Notes: generated from the sequence alone by a model not told the origin. A DNA stretch of 64,000 nt from CAZGKX01 sp964525945 (GCA_964525945.1 CAZGKX010000002.1:13940-77939); one strand, 5' to 3'. Numbered from the stretch's first letter, positions 1 through 8,916 are shown. Made by a program: numbers and translations.

Positions 1-545
1 GCCATTCTGATGTGATCAGTGGCGTGGTTGTTGTGGGGGAAAACCAAGAGTTAGCGGAAAAATTGGCTTTTTTACAAAACGGATGTGGTGCGATTGCCGG
101 GCCTTTTGACAGCTTTTTAGTACTAAGAGGACTAAAAACCTTGTCCATTAGAATGCAACAACATTGCGAAAACGCCCTTGCCCTCGCCCCCTGGCTTGAA
201 CAACATCCCAACGTGGAACGCGTGATTTATCCTGGGTTGAATTCTCACCCTCAATTTACATTGGCTACAGAACAAATGTCAGCATTTGGGGGCATGATTT
301 CAATGGTGGTGCGCGGCGGGCTGGAGGGGGCTCAGCGTTTTTTATCGCGTTGCGAGCTGTTTACATTAGCAGAAAGCTTGGGGGGCGTAGAAAGTTTGAT
401 AGAGCATCCTGCCATCATGACCCACGCTTCCATACCTCAACAGACCCGTGAACAACTGGGCATTTTAGATGGTTTTGTCCGGTTGTCAGTGGGCATTGAA
501 CATGTAGAAGACTTACAAGCCGATTTAGCACATGATCTAAGTTAG
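1..545 (+). CDS. Cystathionine gamma-synthase/lyase family PLP enzyme, 3' part
   Basis: This is the C-terminal half of a trans-sulfuration enzyme that makes or breaks cystathionine in methionine/cysteine metabolism. The gene runs in from outside the window. The open frame reads HSDVISGVVVVGE from its first complete codon, which is the stretch just after the PLP-binding lysine in this family, so the lysine itself is not visible. Downstream come the family's GPFDSFLVLRGLKTL segment, the ESLGGVESLIEHP loop and the RLSVGIEHVEDL end motif, which make the family call firm. MetB, MetC and cystathionine gamma-lyase cannot be told apart from this fragment. It ends with TAG and overlaps the convergent neighbour by 9 bases. 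Confidence 0.9.
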   Translation, partial: HSDVISGVVVVGENQELAEKLAFLQNGCGAIAGPFDSFLVLRGLKTLSIRMQQHCENALALAPWLEQHPNVERVIYPGLNSHPQFTLATEQMSAFGGMISMVVRGGLEGAQRFLSRCELFTLAESLGGVESLIEHPAIMTHASIPQQTREQLGILDGFVRLSVGIEHVEDLQADLAHDLS

Positions 546-1367
546 AGCAGGAGGGCCACCCATGACAACAACTTCCGCTTCCGTACGGTCGCGGTTCAGT
601 TGGCCTTTTTTGCAATGTTGTGCTGTTTTATCAAAAAACATTAATCCTGCACTCATTTCCTTCAAGATGGCAGTTTTTTGCTCATCCCAAACTTCATCAA
701 GGTTAGCACTTTCAGCATCATTAACTTGAGTTTCAAGATGTGTGTCTATTACAGCGATCATTTGCGCTAAGATAATCCCGCCTGCTGGGGTACGAACAAC
801 TGTACTTACATGATCAAAACAATCTGTTTTGACATATTTAGCGGTCATTGTTTCGGCATATTCAACTGGCATGTTGAGTTTGGTTTGAATTTCTGCACTC
901 ATCCGATTTAAGATATGACCACAGGCATCATTCCACATCAAACTTGCCATTTCAACGATGACAGAAGAAGGAATTATCTCCGATTGAGCTTTTATGCATC
1001 GGAGAGTTACATCAAACAACGGATTTTGTACTTGAAGCAACTGGATTGCAGTCAATTCTTTATAACGGCTTAGAAAAGCTGAAATCCTATTGTTTCGTTT
1101 ACGTCTTTCCTCTAATCCTAAATGATTATTTCTAGGCCTGCTCGCGTAAACAATAGAAGGAACAGGCGGCAACTGAGCTGGCAATATTCCATTCTGGATA
1201 AAAAATGAACGAACATGATGGTTATGGTCGAGCAATTGTTGTTTTAATTCTATTTGATCTGCTCTGAACTTTGCAGCGGAGAGGCGGTTCGCCATTTTTT
1301 GTGCTTCGTTAGATTTTTTTATATGTTTTTTCGATGGATTCGGGGACGTAGAAAATGGTTGTTTCAT
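537..1367 (-). CDS. Unknown protein with two bZIP-like basic motifs
   Basis: I do not recognise this 276-residue protein as a whole. The first ~25 residues are polar and probably disordered (many S, P, N, K). Residues 24-46 contain KMANRLSAAKFR followed by a leucine 10 residues after the arginine. Residues 88-111 contain RRKRNNRISAFLSRYKEL, again with a leucine at +10. Both fit the N-x7-R signature of the bZIP DNA-binding basic region, a eukaryotic domain. The second is preceded by a basic run and interrupted by a proline soon after. The rest (about 125-276) is a mixed, probably globular region with no motif I know. It is monocistronic, stands between a housekeeping gene and a glycan operon, and may be a secreted effector. 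The bZIP reading is inference from short motifs. Confidence 0.6.
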   Translation of the reverse strand: MKQPFSTSPNPSKKHIKKSNEAQKMANRLSAAKFRADQIELKQQLLDHNHHVRSFFIQNGILPAQLPPVPSIVYASRPRNNHLGLEERRKRNNRISAFLSRYKELTAIQLLQVQNPLFDVTLRCIKAQSEIIPSSVIVEMASLMWNDACGHILNRMSAEIQTKLNMPVEYAETMTAKYVKTDCFDHVSTVVRTPAGGIILAQMIAVIDTHLETQVNDAESANLDEVWDEQKTAILKEMSAGLMFFDKTAQHCKKGQLNRDRTEAEVVVMGGPPALT

Positions 1368-1446
1368 CGGTTCATGTTATGTAAGAAAAATGGACATTAG
1401 CTTACCTTATCAATATTAAGGAAACCTTAAATATAAACACCTTACT

Positions 1447-1476
1447 GGCCCTTGATAAAGCCCAGCATCAAGGGCC
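1447..1476 (-). terminator. Hairpin terminator after the glycan operon
   Basis: A perfect 10-bp inverted repeat (GGCCCTTGAT / ATCAAGGGCC, loop of 10) lies 10 bases past the stop codon of the minus-strand GT83 gene. The following T-tract (gtgtttatattta on the minus strand) is imperfect. It probably ends the four-gene operon transcript. Confidence 0.6.
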
Positions 1477-1485
1477 TCAGTAGGA

Positions 1486-2979
1486 TTAGCTTTGTTTGCA
1501 ATCAAATGATTCAGCGCGGTATAACGTGTAGTTATTTTGAAGCACGGGCACAGTTGCAATTTCACTGAGGTGCTTTAAAAATTTAGTCGGCAGGGGCGTG
1601 GGTTCACCGGAATTTAGAACCACATAATTCACTGCATGCTCCATCAGTAAATCGCACAATTGGTTGGCGTCTAGTGTGGCCGAGGCATTGCCACGTGAAT
1701 AAAATTGCGCCGAATAAGTTGTTTTATGATCCCAAAAAATAAGATGGCGTTCAGAGACAGGTTGTTGCTGGTCACAGAGGGCAACCAAACGATCTTGCGA
1801 TTTCGAAACCAACTCAGGTTTTAACACAAATAAAAATGTAGCGAGCAAAAACAAACAACCATTGATCGCGGCCACAGGAATAAAACGCCGTTTATCCCCT
1901 GGCGTCATTTGACAGCGGTTGACCAATTCAGCAAACAACAACGACAGCAAGGGTAAACTGGGAAACACATAAGGGTATATGATGTTGCGAGCAAACGTGA
2001 AAAAAATCAACGGCACGAAGGCACATAACACTAAATAATTGATCCAGCCATCTTGGTCTTTCCAGATGGCTGGAATTTTTTTACCTTCACGAATGAACCA
2101 GACAAGTGCAGCAATGGACCACGGCAACATCCCCATCAGCGCATACACCCAAATCATCCCATAAGGAGCTGAATGCGCAAAACCATATTTATCACCATCC
2201 CAACCTGGTTCTAAGAAACGTTGAATATGTTCCCCAACAATAAAATAATGCAAAAAACCAGGGGTCCTGATTTCAGCCCAAATATACCACGGCAAAGCAA
2301 TTGCCAGTGTTAATAAACCCCCTTTTACCCACGGTAAATTTTTCCACACCGCAGACCATTTACGGTGCATGCATATCCAAACAAAGATGGGCATGCCCAT
2401 CAAAACAAGGGCTACCGGTCCTTTGGCCAACAAACCAAGCCCTAAACCCACAAAAAACACATAGCCCCATGGTTTACTGGCATTAACGACCGCGTTCCAA
2501 AACGAAATAAAAATGAGGGTGGTGCAAAAGAGCAACGACGGATCGGTCATGACCGTTCCCGCATCTAAAAGAAAATATAAGTTACTCGCCAACACCAACA
2601 CCGTGGTGGCTGCCATCAATGTTCCGCTATGGCGCTTCGCAAAACCCCACACCAAACCTAATATGCCAATAGACAGCAATAAACCGGGCAATCGCACCGC
2701 GAATTCACTCACGCCCAATAATTTAATCGATGCAGCAGACAACCACGTCGATAAAGGTGGTTTTGCCCAAAAAGGTTGATCGTAAAAATGCATCGGTGTG
2801 ACCCAATTGTTGGTCTGGGCCATAATGCGGGCAATTTCACCATAGCGTGATTCAGTCGAATCATTGAGTGGAACATAATGCATCGCCACAATGCGGCAAA
2901 TCAACAAGAAAAATAACACAAAGATAATATGCTGATAAAACTTTTTATGAGCCGTCTCATTTAAGGTGTTTTGTGACAT
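1486..2979 (-). CDS. ArnT-like GT83 membrane glycosyltransferase
   Basis: This is a 497-residue polytopic inner-membrane GT-C glycosyltransferase. It is related to ArnT, which moves 4-amino-4-deoxyarabinose from undecaprenyl phosphate onto lipid A, and to protein mannosyltransferases. After the first membrane helix (about 17-35) comes the periplasmic loop STESRYGEIARIM, which carries the acidic catalytic residue, then NNWVTPMHF and FWAKPPLSTWLSA, the classic ArnT/PMT signature. About a dozen hydrophobic segments follow, with a soluble C-terminal part from about 400. It is the last gene of a minus-strand operon with a GT2 transferase, GtrA and a YdjC deacetylase; the upstream gene ends 8 bases before its start. 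The transferred sugar and the acceptor cannot be read from sequence; lipid A or LPS is the likely acceptor. Confidence 0.85.
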   Translation of the reverse strand: MSQNTLNETAHKKFYQHIIFVLFFLLICRIVAMHYVPLNDSTESRYGEIARIMAQTNNWVTPMHFYDQPFWAKPPLSTWLSAASIKLLGVSEFAVRLPGLLLSIGILGLVWGFAKRHSGTLMAATTVLVLASNLYFLLDAGTVMTDPSLLFCTTLIFISFWNAVVNASKPWGYVFFVGLGLGLLAKGPVALVLMGMPIFVWICMHRKWSAVWKNLPWVKGGLLTLAIALPWYIWAEIRTPGFLHYFIVGEHIQRFLEPGWDGDKYGFAHSAPYGMIWVYALMGMLPWSIAALVWFIREGKKIPAIWKDQDGWINYLVLCAFVPLIFFTFARNIIYPYVFPSLPLLSLLFAELVNRCQMTPGDKRRFIPVAAINGCLFLLATFLFVLKPELVSKSQDRLVALCDQQQPVSERHLIFWDHKTTYSAQFYSRGNASATLDANQLCDLLMEHAVNYVVLNSGEPTPLPTKFLKHLSEIATVPVLQNNYTLYRAESFDCKQS

Positions 2980-2987
2980 GTTCTCAA

Positions 2988-3812
2988 TTATCCAATCTGT
3001 GCTTTAATTTGGAACGAATTATCCTCTAAATCACACAAAAAAGCATCACTTAAAAAGTATTTCAGCTCGTGATGACGGGATCCATACAAAGGATCAGTGG
3101 GATCGTTTGAAGCCTCACCTGGATGACACATGATCAATCCACCCTCCACGCTATTTTTTAAAAAGTGACGAAAATAACTGCGGTAATTCACGGCTTGTTT
3201 AAAATTATAAATACCAGAAAATGTGGGGTTAAAGGAGATGGACGCTTGCACCAACCGTTGCTTAAATGAATACCCCCCCAGCAGCGCAATCAATTGCTGT
3301 TTAGGAAAACTTTCCATGGATAAAAAATCACGCCACCCATTGCTGGTATTGCGGACCATAGCGGATAATTTAAGCTTTTTATACACAGCAACAAAGGCAT
3401 CACGGACAATGGGCAATTGATGAACGTGTTGATGCCCGTCAATATAAAGTGGGTAGCTTTGCATGCATGATTTGTAACATTCCAATTGGGCCAATAATTC
3501 TGCTGCTACACAGCGAACAGCCAGCTTTCTTGAATATATTTTTTGCAACAGCTGCGGTAAGTTTGAAAACAACGGCCCTTCTGATTGCTGCCATTCCGAA
3601 CTTAATGCTTCACCCATTGTTAAATTAAAATGCAGACCTATTGTCATGGAGGGTTGCAATTGATTTAATTCAACACTGGCTTGTGGCCACAATGCAGAAT
3701 TAACCAAACAACTGATGGCATTAATGCGGTTCATTTTGGCCAATTGGAGAATGCCAGAATTAATGAATGGGTTTTGCGCGTAATCGTCGGCACAAATCAG
3801 GATGCGACTCAT
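2988..3812 (-). CDS. YdjC/ChbG-family carbohydrate deacetylase
   Basis: A 274-residue YdjC-family (ChbG/HpnK-like) metal-dependent deacetylase, expected to remove acetyl groups from N-acetylated sugars. The N-terminal ICADDYAQN motif (Asp9-Asp10) and the YIDGHQHVH motif give the metal-binding Asp and His residues; GLHFNLTMG and MCHPGE are further family motifs. There is no signal peptide, so it should act in the cytoplasm. It overlaps the upstream GtrA gene by 4 bases (ATGA), showing translational coupling. Its place between a polyprenyl-phosphate glycosyltransferase and an ArnT-like transferase suggests it deacetylates the lipid-linked sugar before transfer, as ArnD deformylates its intermediate; that role is inference. 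Confidence 0.85.
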   Translation of the reverse strand: MSRILICADDYAQNPFINSGILQLAKMNRINAISCLVNSALWPQASVELNQLQPSMTIGLHFNLTMGEALSSEWQQSEGPLFSNLPQLLQKIYSRKLAVRCVAAELLAQLECYKSCMQSYPLYIDGHQHVHQLPIVRDAFVAVYKKLKLSAMVRNTSNGWRDFLSMESFPKQQLIALLGGYSFKQRLVQASISFNPTFSGIYNFKQAVNYRSYFRHFLKNSVEGGLIMCHPGEASNDPTDPLYGSRHHELKYFLSDAFLCDLEDNSFQIKAQIG

Positions 3813-4252
3813 ATTTTTTGACCTATTTTTTCACGGTAAACCAGAAAATTATTCATCAAATAACCGGTGGACATATACCACAACATGCCGCTTAAAATTG
3901 CGGGTAAATGCTTCATAAGCAAATAATCAATTAACACATATTCAATCAACTCAACGATCAATAAATTGGTAAAATTGATGGCAAAAAATAAAATTAAACG
4001 TTTGGCAATTTGACCTTCGACGCGGAACGTAAAATGCAAATTCATAAAAAAGCTGGAAATAATTCCGATTAAATAGCCCATCGCAGTGTACGTTAGATAC
4101 CCCAACCCCATGACTGCGCCTAAATACATGACCGTCATGCACAACAAAGTGTTCGTGGCGCCAACAAACAAATAGCGGGCAAATTTATAACGGTCTTTTA
4201 ACGATTTAATCGCTGTTATTAATCGATTCATGGGTGATTTCTTGCTTAACAT
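3809..4252 (-). CDS. GtrA-family membrane protein
   Basis: A 147-residue GtrA-family protein with four hydrophobic helices. The signature ARYLFVGATNTL (about 25-36) precedes the first helix, and SSFFMNLHFTF follows the second. GtrA-like proteins are thought to flip polyprenyl-phosphate-linked sugars across the inner membrane. The gene overlaps the upstream GT2 gene, its usual partner, and the downstream deacetylase. An alternative start at Met8 (position 4231) would shorten the overlap with the GT2 gene from 47 to 26 bases; neither start has a strong ribosome-binding site. Confidence 0.85.
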   Translation of the reverse strand: MLSKKSPMNRLITAIKSLKDRYKFARYLFVGATNTLLCMTVMYLGAVMGLGYLTYTAMGYLIGIISSFFMNLHFTFRVEGQIAKRLILFFAINFTNLLIVELIEYVLIDYLLMKHLPAILSGMLWYMSTGYLMNNFLVYREKIGQKI

Positions 4253-5183
4253 TGTACAAAGGACGGTTTTTTGTTTCGATTAAAATACGGCTGATGTATT
4301 CTGAAATAATCGCCAAAAATAAAAATAGCATGGAAAATAAACCAGCGATAAGAAAAATAATTGAAGCCATGCCATCCGCTAATTGCTGATGTGTGAATAA
4401 TTTTTGAATTAAAATAAAACCAGCATAAAGCATCATTACAATACTGATCAGCACAGAAAAAAGGGACATGACACGCAATGGCCTGGAGGAAAAACCAATG
4501 ATGGAATCAAGCGACAAATTGATTAATTTTCGAACATTGTATTTGCTTTTTCCCGCTGCACGAGGCGGGCAATGGTAGGTAATGCTTGCTGTTCTAAAAC
4601 CAACATAGGCAAACATCATGATCAAATGTCGGTTGCTTTCTTTCATTTTTTTTAATGAATCCACTACTTTTCGGCTCAATAAGCGAAAATTTCCTGTGTC
4701 AGAAGACAGATCAAACCCCGTCATTTTACGAGAAAACCGATAAAACAAGCTTGCTGTGGTTTTTTTAAACCAAGATTCATCCTCACGGTTCAGGCGTGAC
4801 GCACAGACCACATCAAACCCTTCTTTTGCTTTTTTAACCATATCTGGAATCAGTTCAGGTGGGTGTTGCAGATCGGTGTCCATTAAAATGACATAATCAC
4901 CCAAGGCATGATCAAAACCCGCAGTGGATGCAATTTCGTGCCCATAGTTTCTGGAAAATGAAATGAGCCGAATGTTTTTATTGCCCTTGATGTAGGATGA
5001 ACAGCGTGACACTGTGTGATCCGAAGAACCATCGTCAATGAGAATAAGTTCATAATCGTTAAAAAACTTATCTAAAACAGCCGTAGCACGTTCAATGTAT
5101 GTTTCAATGATATCTTCTTCATTAAACATGGGGGCAATGACAGAGAGTTTACAATCAGAAAGTTTTATTGTTCGATGCGGCAT
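4206..5183 (-). CDS. GT2 polyprenyl-phosphate glycosyltransferase (GtrB/ArnC-like)
   Basis: A 325-residue family-2 glycosyltransferase of the DPM1/GtrB/ArnC type, which attaches a sugar from a nucleotide donor to undecaprenyl phosphate. The GT-A domain shows VIAPMFNEED (about 16-25), LILIDDGSSDHT and the metal-binding LMDTDLQHPPEL. GDYVILMDTD and the SDTGNFRLLSRK region are typical of the family. Two C-terminal helices (about 240-265 and 275-300) anchor it in the inner membrane. It is the first gene of the four-gene minus-strand operon and diverges from dapD; the 102 bases between them should hold both promoters. Confidence 0.9.
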   Translation of the reverse strand: MPHRTIKLSDCKLSVIAPMFNEEDIIETYIERATAVLDKFFNDYELILIDDGSSDHTVSRCSSYIKGNKNIRLISFSRNYGHEIASTAGFDHALGDYVILMDTDLQHPPELIPDMVKKAKEGFDVVCASRLNREDESWFKKTTASLFYRFSRKMTGFDLSSDTGNFRLLSRKVVDSLKKMKESNRHLIMMFAYVGFRTASITYHCPPRAAGKSKYNVRKLINLSLDSIIGFSSRPLRVMSLFSVLISIVMMLYAGFILIQKLFTHQQLADGMASIIFLIAGLFSMLFLFLAIISEYISRILIETKNRPLYNVKQEITHESINNSD

Positions 5184-5285
5184 TGTCGTATGATAATTCG
5201 ATAATTTGAGGATGAAATGATAGCATCAATTCCCTCATCAATATATGATCAGAAGAACTTCATGACCCGTTTTAGGTGAAACACC

Positions 5286-6101
5286 ATGGCCCTACAAGAC
5301 ATTATTGAACAACATTTTGAACAACGCCAAACTTTATCACCCGACAATGCGCCTTCCTCCCTTATCGCAGCAATTGATGAAACAATAACCGCACTCGATA
5401 AAGGACAAATCCGAGTTGCCGAAAAAATAAAGGGTGAATGGATTGTTCACCAATGGCTGAAAAAAGCCGTGCTATTGTCTTTTCGTGTGTACCCTAAACA
5501 AGTGTTTGAAGCAGGATTTTGTCAATTCTACGATCAAATACCCCTCAAATACACTGACGTGGGAGCAGACAATTTTAAAGACAACGGGGTTCGAGTCATC
5601 CCCCATGCCATCGTACGGCGGGGTGCCTATATTGGCAAAGGCAGTGTGTTGATGCCCTCATATGTCAACATGGGTGCTTATATTGATGAAGGCGTGATGG
5701 TCGACACGTGGGCCACGGTGGGATCGTGTGCACAAATCGGCAAAAATGTTCATATATCAGGTGGTGCCGGCATTGGCGGTGTTTTGGAACCGCTGCAAGC
5801 GAATCCCACCATCATTGAAGACAATTGTTTTATTGGTGCGCGTTCTGAAGTCGTGGAAGGTGTCATCGTTGAACAAAATTCTGTTATTTCGATGGGCGTA
5901 TTTTTAGGCAAAAGCACGAAAATATACAATCGCCTCACGGGTGACATTAGCTACGGACGTATTCCAGCTGGATCAGTGGTCGTTGCGGGTAGTTTACCCA
6001 GTGAAGACAAAACCCATGGTTTGTATTGCGCCGTTATTGTGAAGCAGGTCGATGCACAAACACGTGCAAAAGTGAGCATCAACGAATTATTGCGGGTTTA
6101 G
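5286..6101 (+). CDS. dapD: 2,3,4,5-tetrahydropyridine-2,6-dicarboxylate N-succinyltransferase
   Basis: DapD, 271 residues, adds succinyl from succinyl-CoA to tetrahydrodipicolinate in the succinylase branch of lysine and diaminopimelate synthesis. An alpha-helical N-terminal domain is followed by a left-handed beta-helix of hexapeptide repeats, from about residue 105 (RVIPHAIVRRGAYIGKGSVL). The conserved active-site segments MVDTWATVGSCAQIG and HISGGAGIGGVLEP are intact. Length is normal (E. coli 274). The GTG-less ATG start at 5286 follows TAGGTGAAACACC. The stop codon is separated by one base from the dapE start, so the two are one operon and successive pathway steps. Confidence 0.97.
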   Translation: MALQDIIEQHFEQRQTLSPDNAPSSLIAAIDETITALDKGQIRVAEKIKGEWIVHQWLKKAVLLSFRVYPKQVFEAGFCQFYDQIPLKYTDVGADNFKDNGVRVIPHAIVRRGAYIGKGSVLMPSYVNMGAYIDEGVMVDTWATVGSCAQIGKNVHISGGAGIGGVLEPLQANPTIIEDNCFIGARSEVVEGVIVEQNSVISMGVFLGKSTKIYNRLTGDISYGRIPAGSVVVAGSLPSEDKTHGLYCAVIVKQVDAQTRAKVSINELLRV

Positions 6102-6102
6102 T

Positions 6103-7233
6103 ATGTGGTCAATCAAAGAGATTCTCACAAAACTGGTCAATTACCCTTCGGTTACGCCACATGATGAGGGGTGCCAACATTATATACTGGAACTTTTACA
6201 GGCCTTAGGGTTCAAGTGCCAAAACATGGACAATCCCCCAGTGTCTAATTTGTATGCTCAAATAGGCAACAGCCAACCACTCTTCATTTTTGCAGGCCAC
6301 ACCGATGTTGTTCCTGTTGGCGATCGTTCAAAATGGGCAACCAACCCCTTTGCGCTTGTCGAACAAGATGGTTTTTATTATGGCCGTGGGGTAGCTGATA
6401 TGAAAGGCAGCATTGCGGCCATGTTGGTTGCTGCCAAGCATTTTGTGGATAAGCATTCCACGTTCCAGGGCAGCTTAGGATTTTTAATCACCAGCGGTGA
6501 AGAAGGCAATCAGTACGATTTAGGTACCCCGTATGTAATGAACACGTTAAAAAAACAAGGGCTCCTTCCCCGCTATTGTGTAGTTGGTGAACCGTCCAGT
6601 ACATCAGCGGTAGGGGATGTCATTAAAATTGGACGACGTGGTTCTTTGTCGGGTCAATTAACGTTACACGGCAAACAAGGGCATGTGGCTTACCCCCATT
6701 TGGCAGAAAATCCCATTCATTCAATATCAAAAGCCGTAACTGAGCTTGTGCAAACCATCTGGGACAAAGGCAACGATTATTTCCCCCCCACCACTTTTCA
6801 AATCACGCACATTCAGGCAGGAGGGCAAGCCAATAACATTATTCCTGGTGAATTAACCTTGCATTTTAATTTCCGTTATTCAACAGAGCAAACCTGCGCG
6901 GGTTTAAAACATGCTATAGAAAACTGTTTTTTGCGGCATCAACTTCATCCTCATATCGATTGGCAACACAGTGGCGAGCCTTTTTTAACCGCTCAAGGAC
7001 GTTTGTTAACGAGTAGTGTGAACGCCATAACCCATCACACCCAACAAACGCCAGAATTATCAACCAGTGGTGGCACTTCGGATGGACGTTTTATTGCTCC
7101 ATTTGGTGTGGAAGTTATTGAACTAGGGCCAACCAACGCCACGATCCATCAGGTGAATGAGCGCGTCGGTTGTGAGGAGTTGGAGGTTTTGGCCGCCATC
7201 TATTTAACCATTTGCGAAGAGCTGCTTTTATAA
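6103..7233 (+). CDS. dapE: Succinyl-diaminopimelate desuccinylase
   Basis: DapE, 376 residues, an M20-family dinuclear zinc hydrolase that releases L,L-diaminopimelate from its N-succinyl form, supplying peptidoglycan and lysine. Metal and catalytic motifs are all present: FAGHTDVVPVGD (His and catalytic Asp), YGRGVADMKG (bridging Asp), TSGEEG (catalytic Glu and metal Glu), and STSGGTSDGRF near the C-terminus. The dimerisation (lid) domain sits between, around HGKQGHVAYPHLAENP. Length matches E. coli (375). It starts one base after the dapD stop; the pair is followed by a palindromic hairpin at 7241 that may terminate it. Confidence 0.97.
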   Translation: MWSIKEILTKLVNYPSVTPHDEGCQHYILELLQALGFKCQNMDNPPVSNLYAQIGNSQPLFIFAGHTDVVPVGDRSKWATNPFALVEQDGFYYGRGVADMKGSIAAMLVAAKHFVDKHSTFQGSLGFLITSGEEGNQYDLGTPYVMNTLKKQGLLPRYCVVGEPSSTSAVGDVIKIGRRGSLSGQLTLHGKQGHVAYPHLAENPIHSISKAVTELVQTIWDKGNDYFPPTTFQITHIQAGGQANNIIPGELTLHFNFRYSTEQTCAGLKHAIENCFLRHQLHPHIDWQHSGEPFLTAQGRLLTSSVNAITHHTQQTPELSTSGGTSDGRFIAPFGVEVIELGPTNATIHQVNERVGCEELEVLAAIYLTICEELLL

Positions 7234-7240
7234 AAAACCT

Positions 7241-7270
7241 GGTGGGCACGCTTTGCTTTGCCCACCCTAC
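7241..7270. repeat. Palindromic repeat, GTGGGC family, copy 1
   Basis: A hairpin with a 7-bp stem (GGTGGGC / GCCCACC) lies between the convergent ends of dapE and the symporter gene, where it could act as a two-way terminator. The reverse complement is nearly identical to 20116-20145, so it is also one copy of a dispersed repeat. Confidence 0.7.
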
Positions 7271-7288
7271 AAGTTTATTACGCTCCTA

Positions 7289-8554
7289 TTACATTTGTAG
7301 CTCAGCCTCAAAGACAGGTACAGGTGTGTGGGCATTGGCAACTCCGTCATTGACCACTTTTACCACACAGGAATCTGACCAAACATTGAGAGCCGTCTCC
7401 ACCATGTCAATCAAGCTATAAAACGGTAAAATAATTCCCAACAAGGTTATGGGCACATTCATGCTGGCCAATAAGCTCGCGCTGAGAAAAAAGCACCCCA
7501 TCGGAATTCCTGCATTGCCAATGGCAGCTACGGTCGCGACAATCACCCACATCAACATGGAACTGATCGAGACATGGATACCGTTGTTTTGCATTAAATA
7601 AATAACCGTTGTAAAAATAAATGCCGCACAACCATTCATGTTAATGCTGGTGCAAAGTGGCAAAACAAAGCGACTGATTTCAGGCTTCACATGCAAATTC
7701 TTTTCCACGGTATCCATCGTTACAGGCAAAGTGCCCACTGAAGATTTGGAAAAAAAGGCCAGCGACAATGCCGGTAACATCCCTCTCATTGCTGCATAAG
7801 GTTTAATGCCACGCGATTTTAACCAAAGCGGTAAAATGACAAATCCCTGGATTAAATTAGCCAAAACAATAACTGATAAATAAGCACCAATGCCTTTAAT
7901 GGCAACACCACCACGCAGTTGAACCACCGTCGTTGTAATAAACCCAAACAAACCAATGGGTATAATTGCAATGATCCATTTGGTAATAACCATGAACAAA
8001 CCGTGCGCACCTCGAAAAAATTGGGTGATGGTCTGTCTTGGTTGTTCATCAGGGATAAAGCGAATAGCAATCCCTATCACAATACCAAGAAACAGCACGC
8101 TTATGACTTGGTTTTCAAGAAAAGGCGAAAGGAATGTCGTTGGAATAAGGCTTGAAATGTATTGCAAATACCCCCCCTGCGAGGCGGGAACGGGGGCTGG
8201 CGCCGTTGCCGCAATACTTACCGTTGCCGGATGAATCAGCAAATACAAAACAAAGCTAACCCCAGCTGCAACCAAAGTGGTGCCCAACGTATAAAACATG
8301 GTGCGGCGCCATACTGAACGCATCATCCCATCGGAGCGATAGTTGGATAAAGTCACAATGATGGAAAGAGCAATGATGGGTAAGCTGATGCATTTAAAAA
8401 TTTTAATGAACACATCGGCCACAAATAAACCCAATGTTTTTAAAAACCCTATGTCAGCAAAGCCACTTACCAGTCCAAGAGCTATCATGATTGCGTATAG
8501 CACGGGAGAACTGAATAAGAAATTTGTTTTTTTAGAAGTATGATGAGCGCACAT
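7289..8554 (-). CDS. Dicarboxylate/amino acid:cation symporter (DAACS family)
   Basis: A 421-residue secondary transporter of the GltP/DctA/SstT family that imports dicarboxylates or acidic amino acids with H+ or Na+. Eight transmembrane helices and the two re-entrant loops are recognisable. The serine-rich HP1 loop reads FFSKSSVGTLPVT, the substrate/cation-binding TM7 motif reads CTSINMNGCAAF, and HP2 carries GNAGIPMG. TM8 ends in the segment MVETALNVWSDSCVVKVV, whose Asp and Asn-like residues bind substrate in the family. The exact substrate cannot be assigned. A ribosome-binding site AAGGTG precedes the ATG. It is monocistronic. Confidence 0.92.
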   Translation of the reverse strand: MCAHHTSKKTNFLFSSPVLYAIMIALGLVSGFADIGFLKTLGLFVADVFIKIFKCISLPIIALSIIVTLSNYRSDGMMRSVWRRTMFYTLGTTLVAAGVSFVLYLLIHPATVSIAATAPAPVPASQGGYLQYISSLIPTTFLSPFLENQVISVLFLGIVIGIAIRFIPDEQPRQTITQFFRGAHGLFMVITKWIIAIIPIGLFGFITTTVVQLRGGVAIKGIGAYLSVIVLANLIQGFVILPLWLKSRGIKPYAAMRGMLPALSLAFFSKSSVGTLPVTMDTVEKNLHVKPEISRFVLPLCTSINMNGCAAFIFTTVIYLMQNNGIHVSISSMLMWVIVATVAAIGNAGIPMGCFFLSASLLASMNVPITLLGIILPFYSLIDMVETALNVWSDSCVVKVVNDGVANAHTPVPVFEAELQM

Positions 8555-8916
8555 AAGAACACCTTATTGGTTTGTCTTTTAAAATCAAATCGTTACAATA
8601 TAATTGAGGTCAACAGCAACACGACGCCTTTAAAACAATTATGAAATGATGCACTGCATGATTTGAAGTAGACATTAAAGCATCCTTTTGCACATTAAAT
8701 GTAAAATATTTATACATTAAGAGCACATTTTATCATAAAGTGGGGTTTTGTCAAGAGACAGGAGCGGGATTGTCGTAGCAAATAAGTTAGAAACACAGTT
8801 GGGGAACCATACTTTTGACCGTTGGAACCGCAGCAGACATTACGAGTTTAACATCAATTTCAGGCATGCAGCATACTCTGAATATAGACCTATTATTCTC
8901 AGCTAACACAAACGGG
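8555..8916. other. Intergenic region, no gene seen
   Basis: These 362 bases lie upstream of the symporter gene and downstream of the bestrophin-like gene (both minus strand). The half nearest the symporter is AT-rich and presumably holds its promoter. I see no convincing reading frame, RNA gene or strong hairpin. Confidence 0.6.

Noticed and set aside
878..1110. A second protein in the opposite frame of the bZIP-like gene and similar small frames throughout
   Set aside because: Short opposite-strand open frames inside well-supported genes lack ribosome-binding sites and homology and follow the codon pattern of the real gene.
6190..6220. tRNA-like T-loop sequences (for example GGTTCAAG)
   Set aside because: These lie inside coding sequence and have no acceptor or anticodon stems around them; no tRNA was found anywhere in the window.
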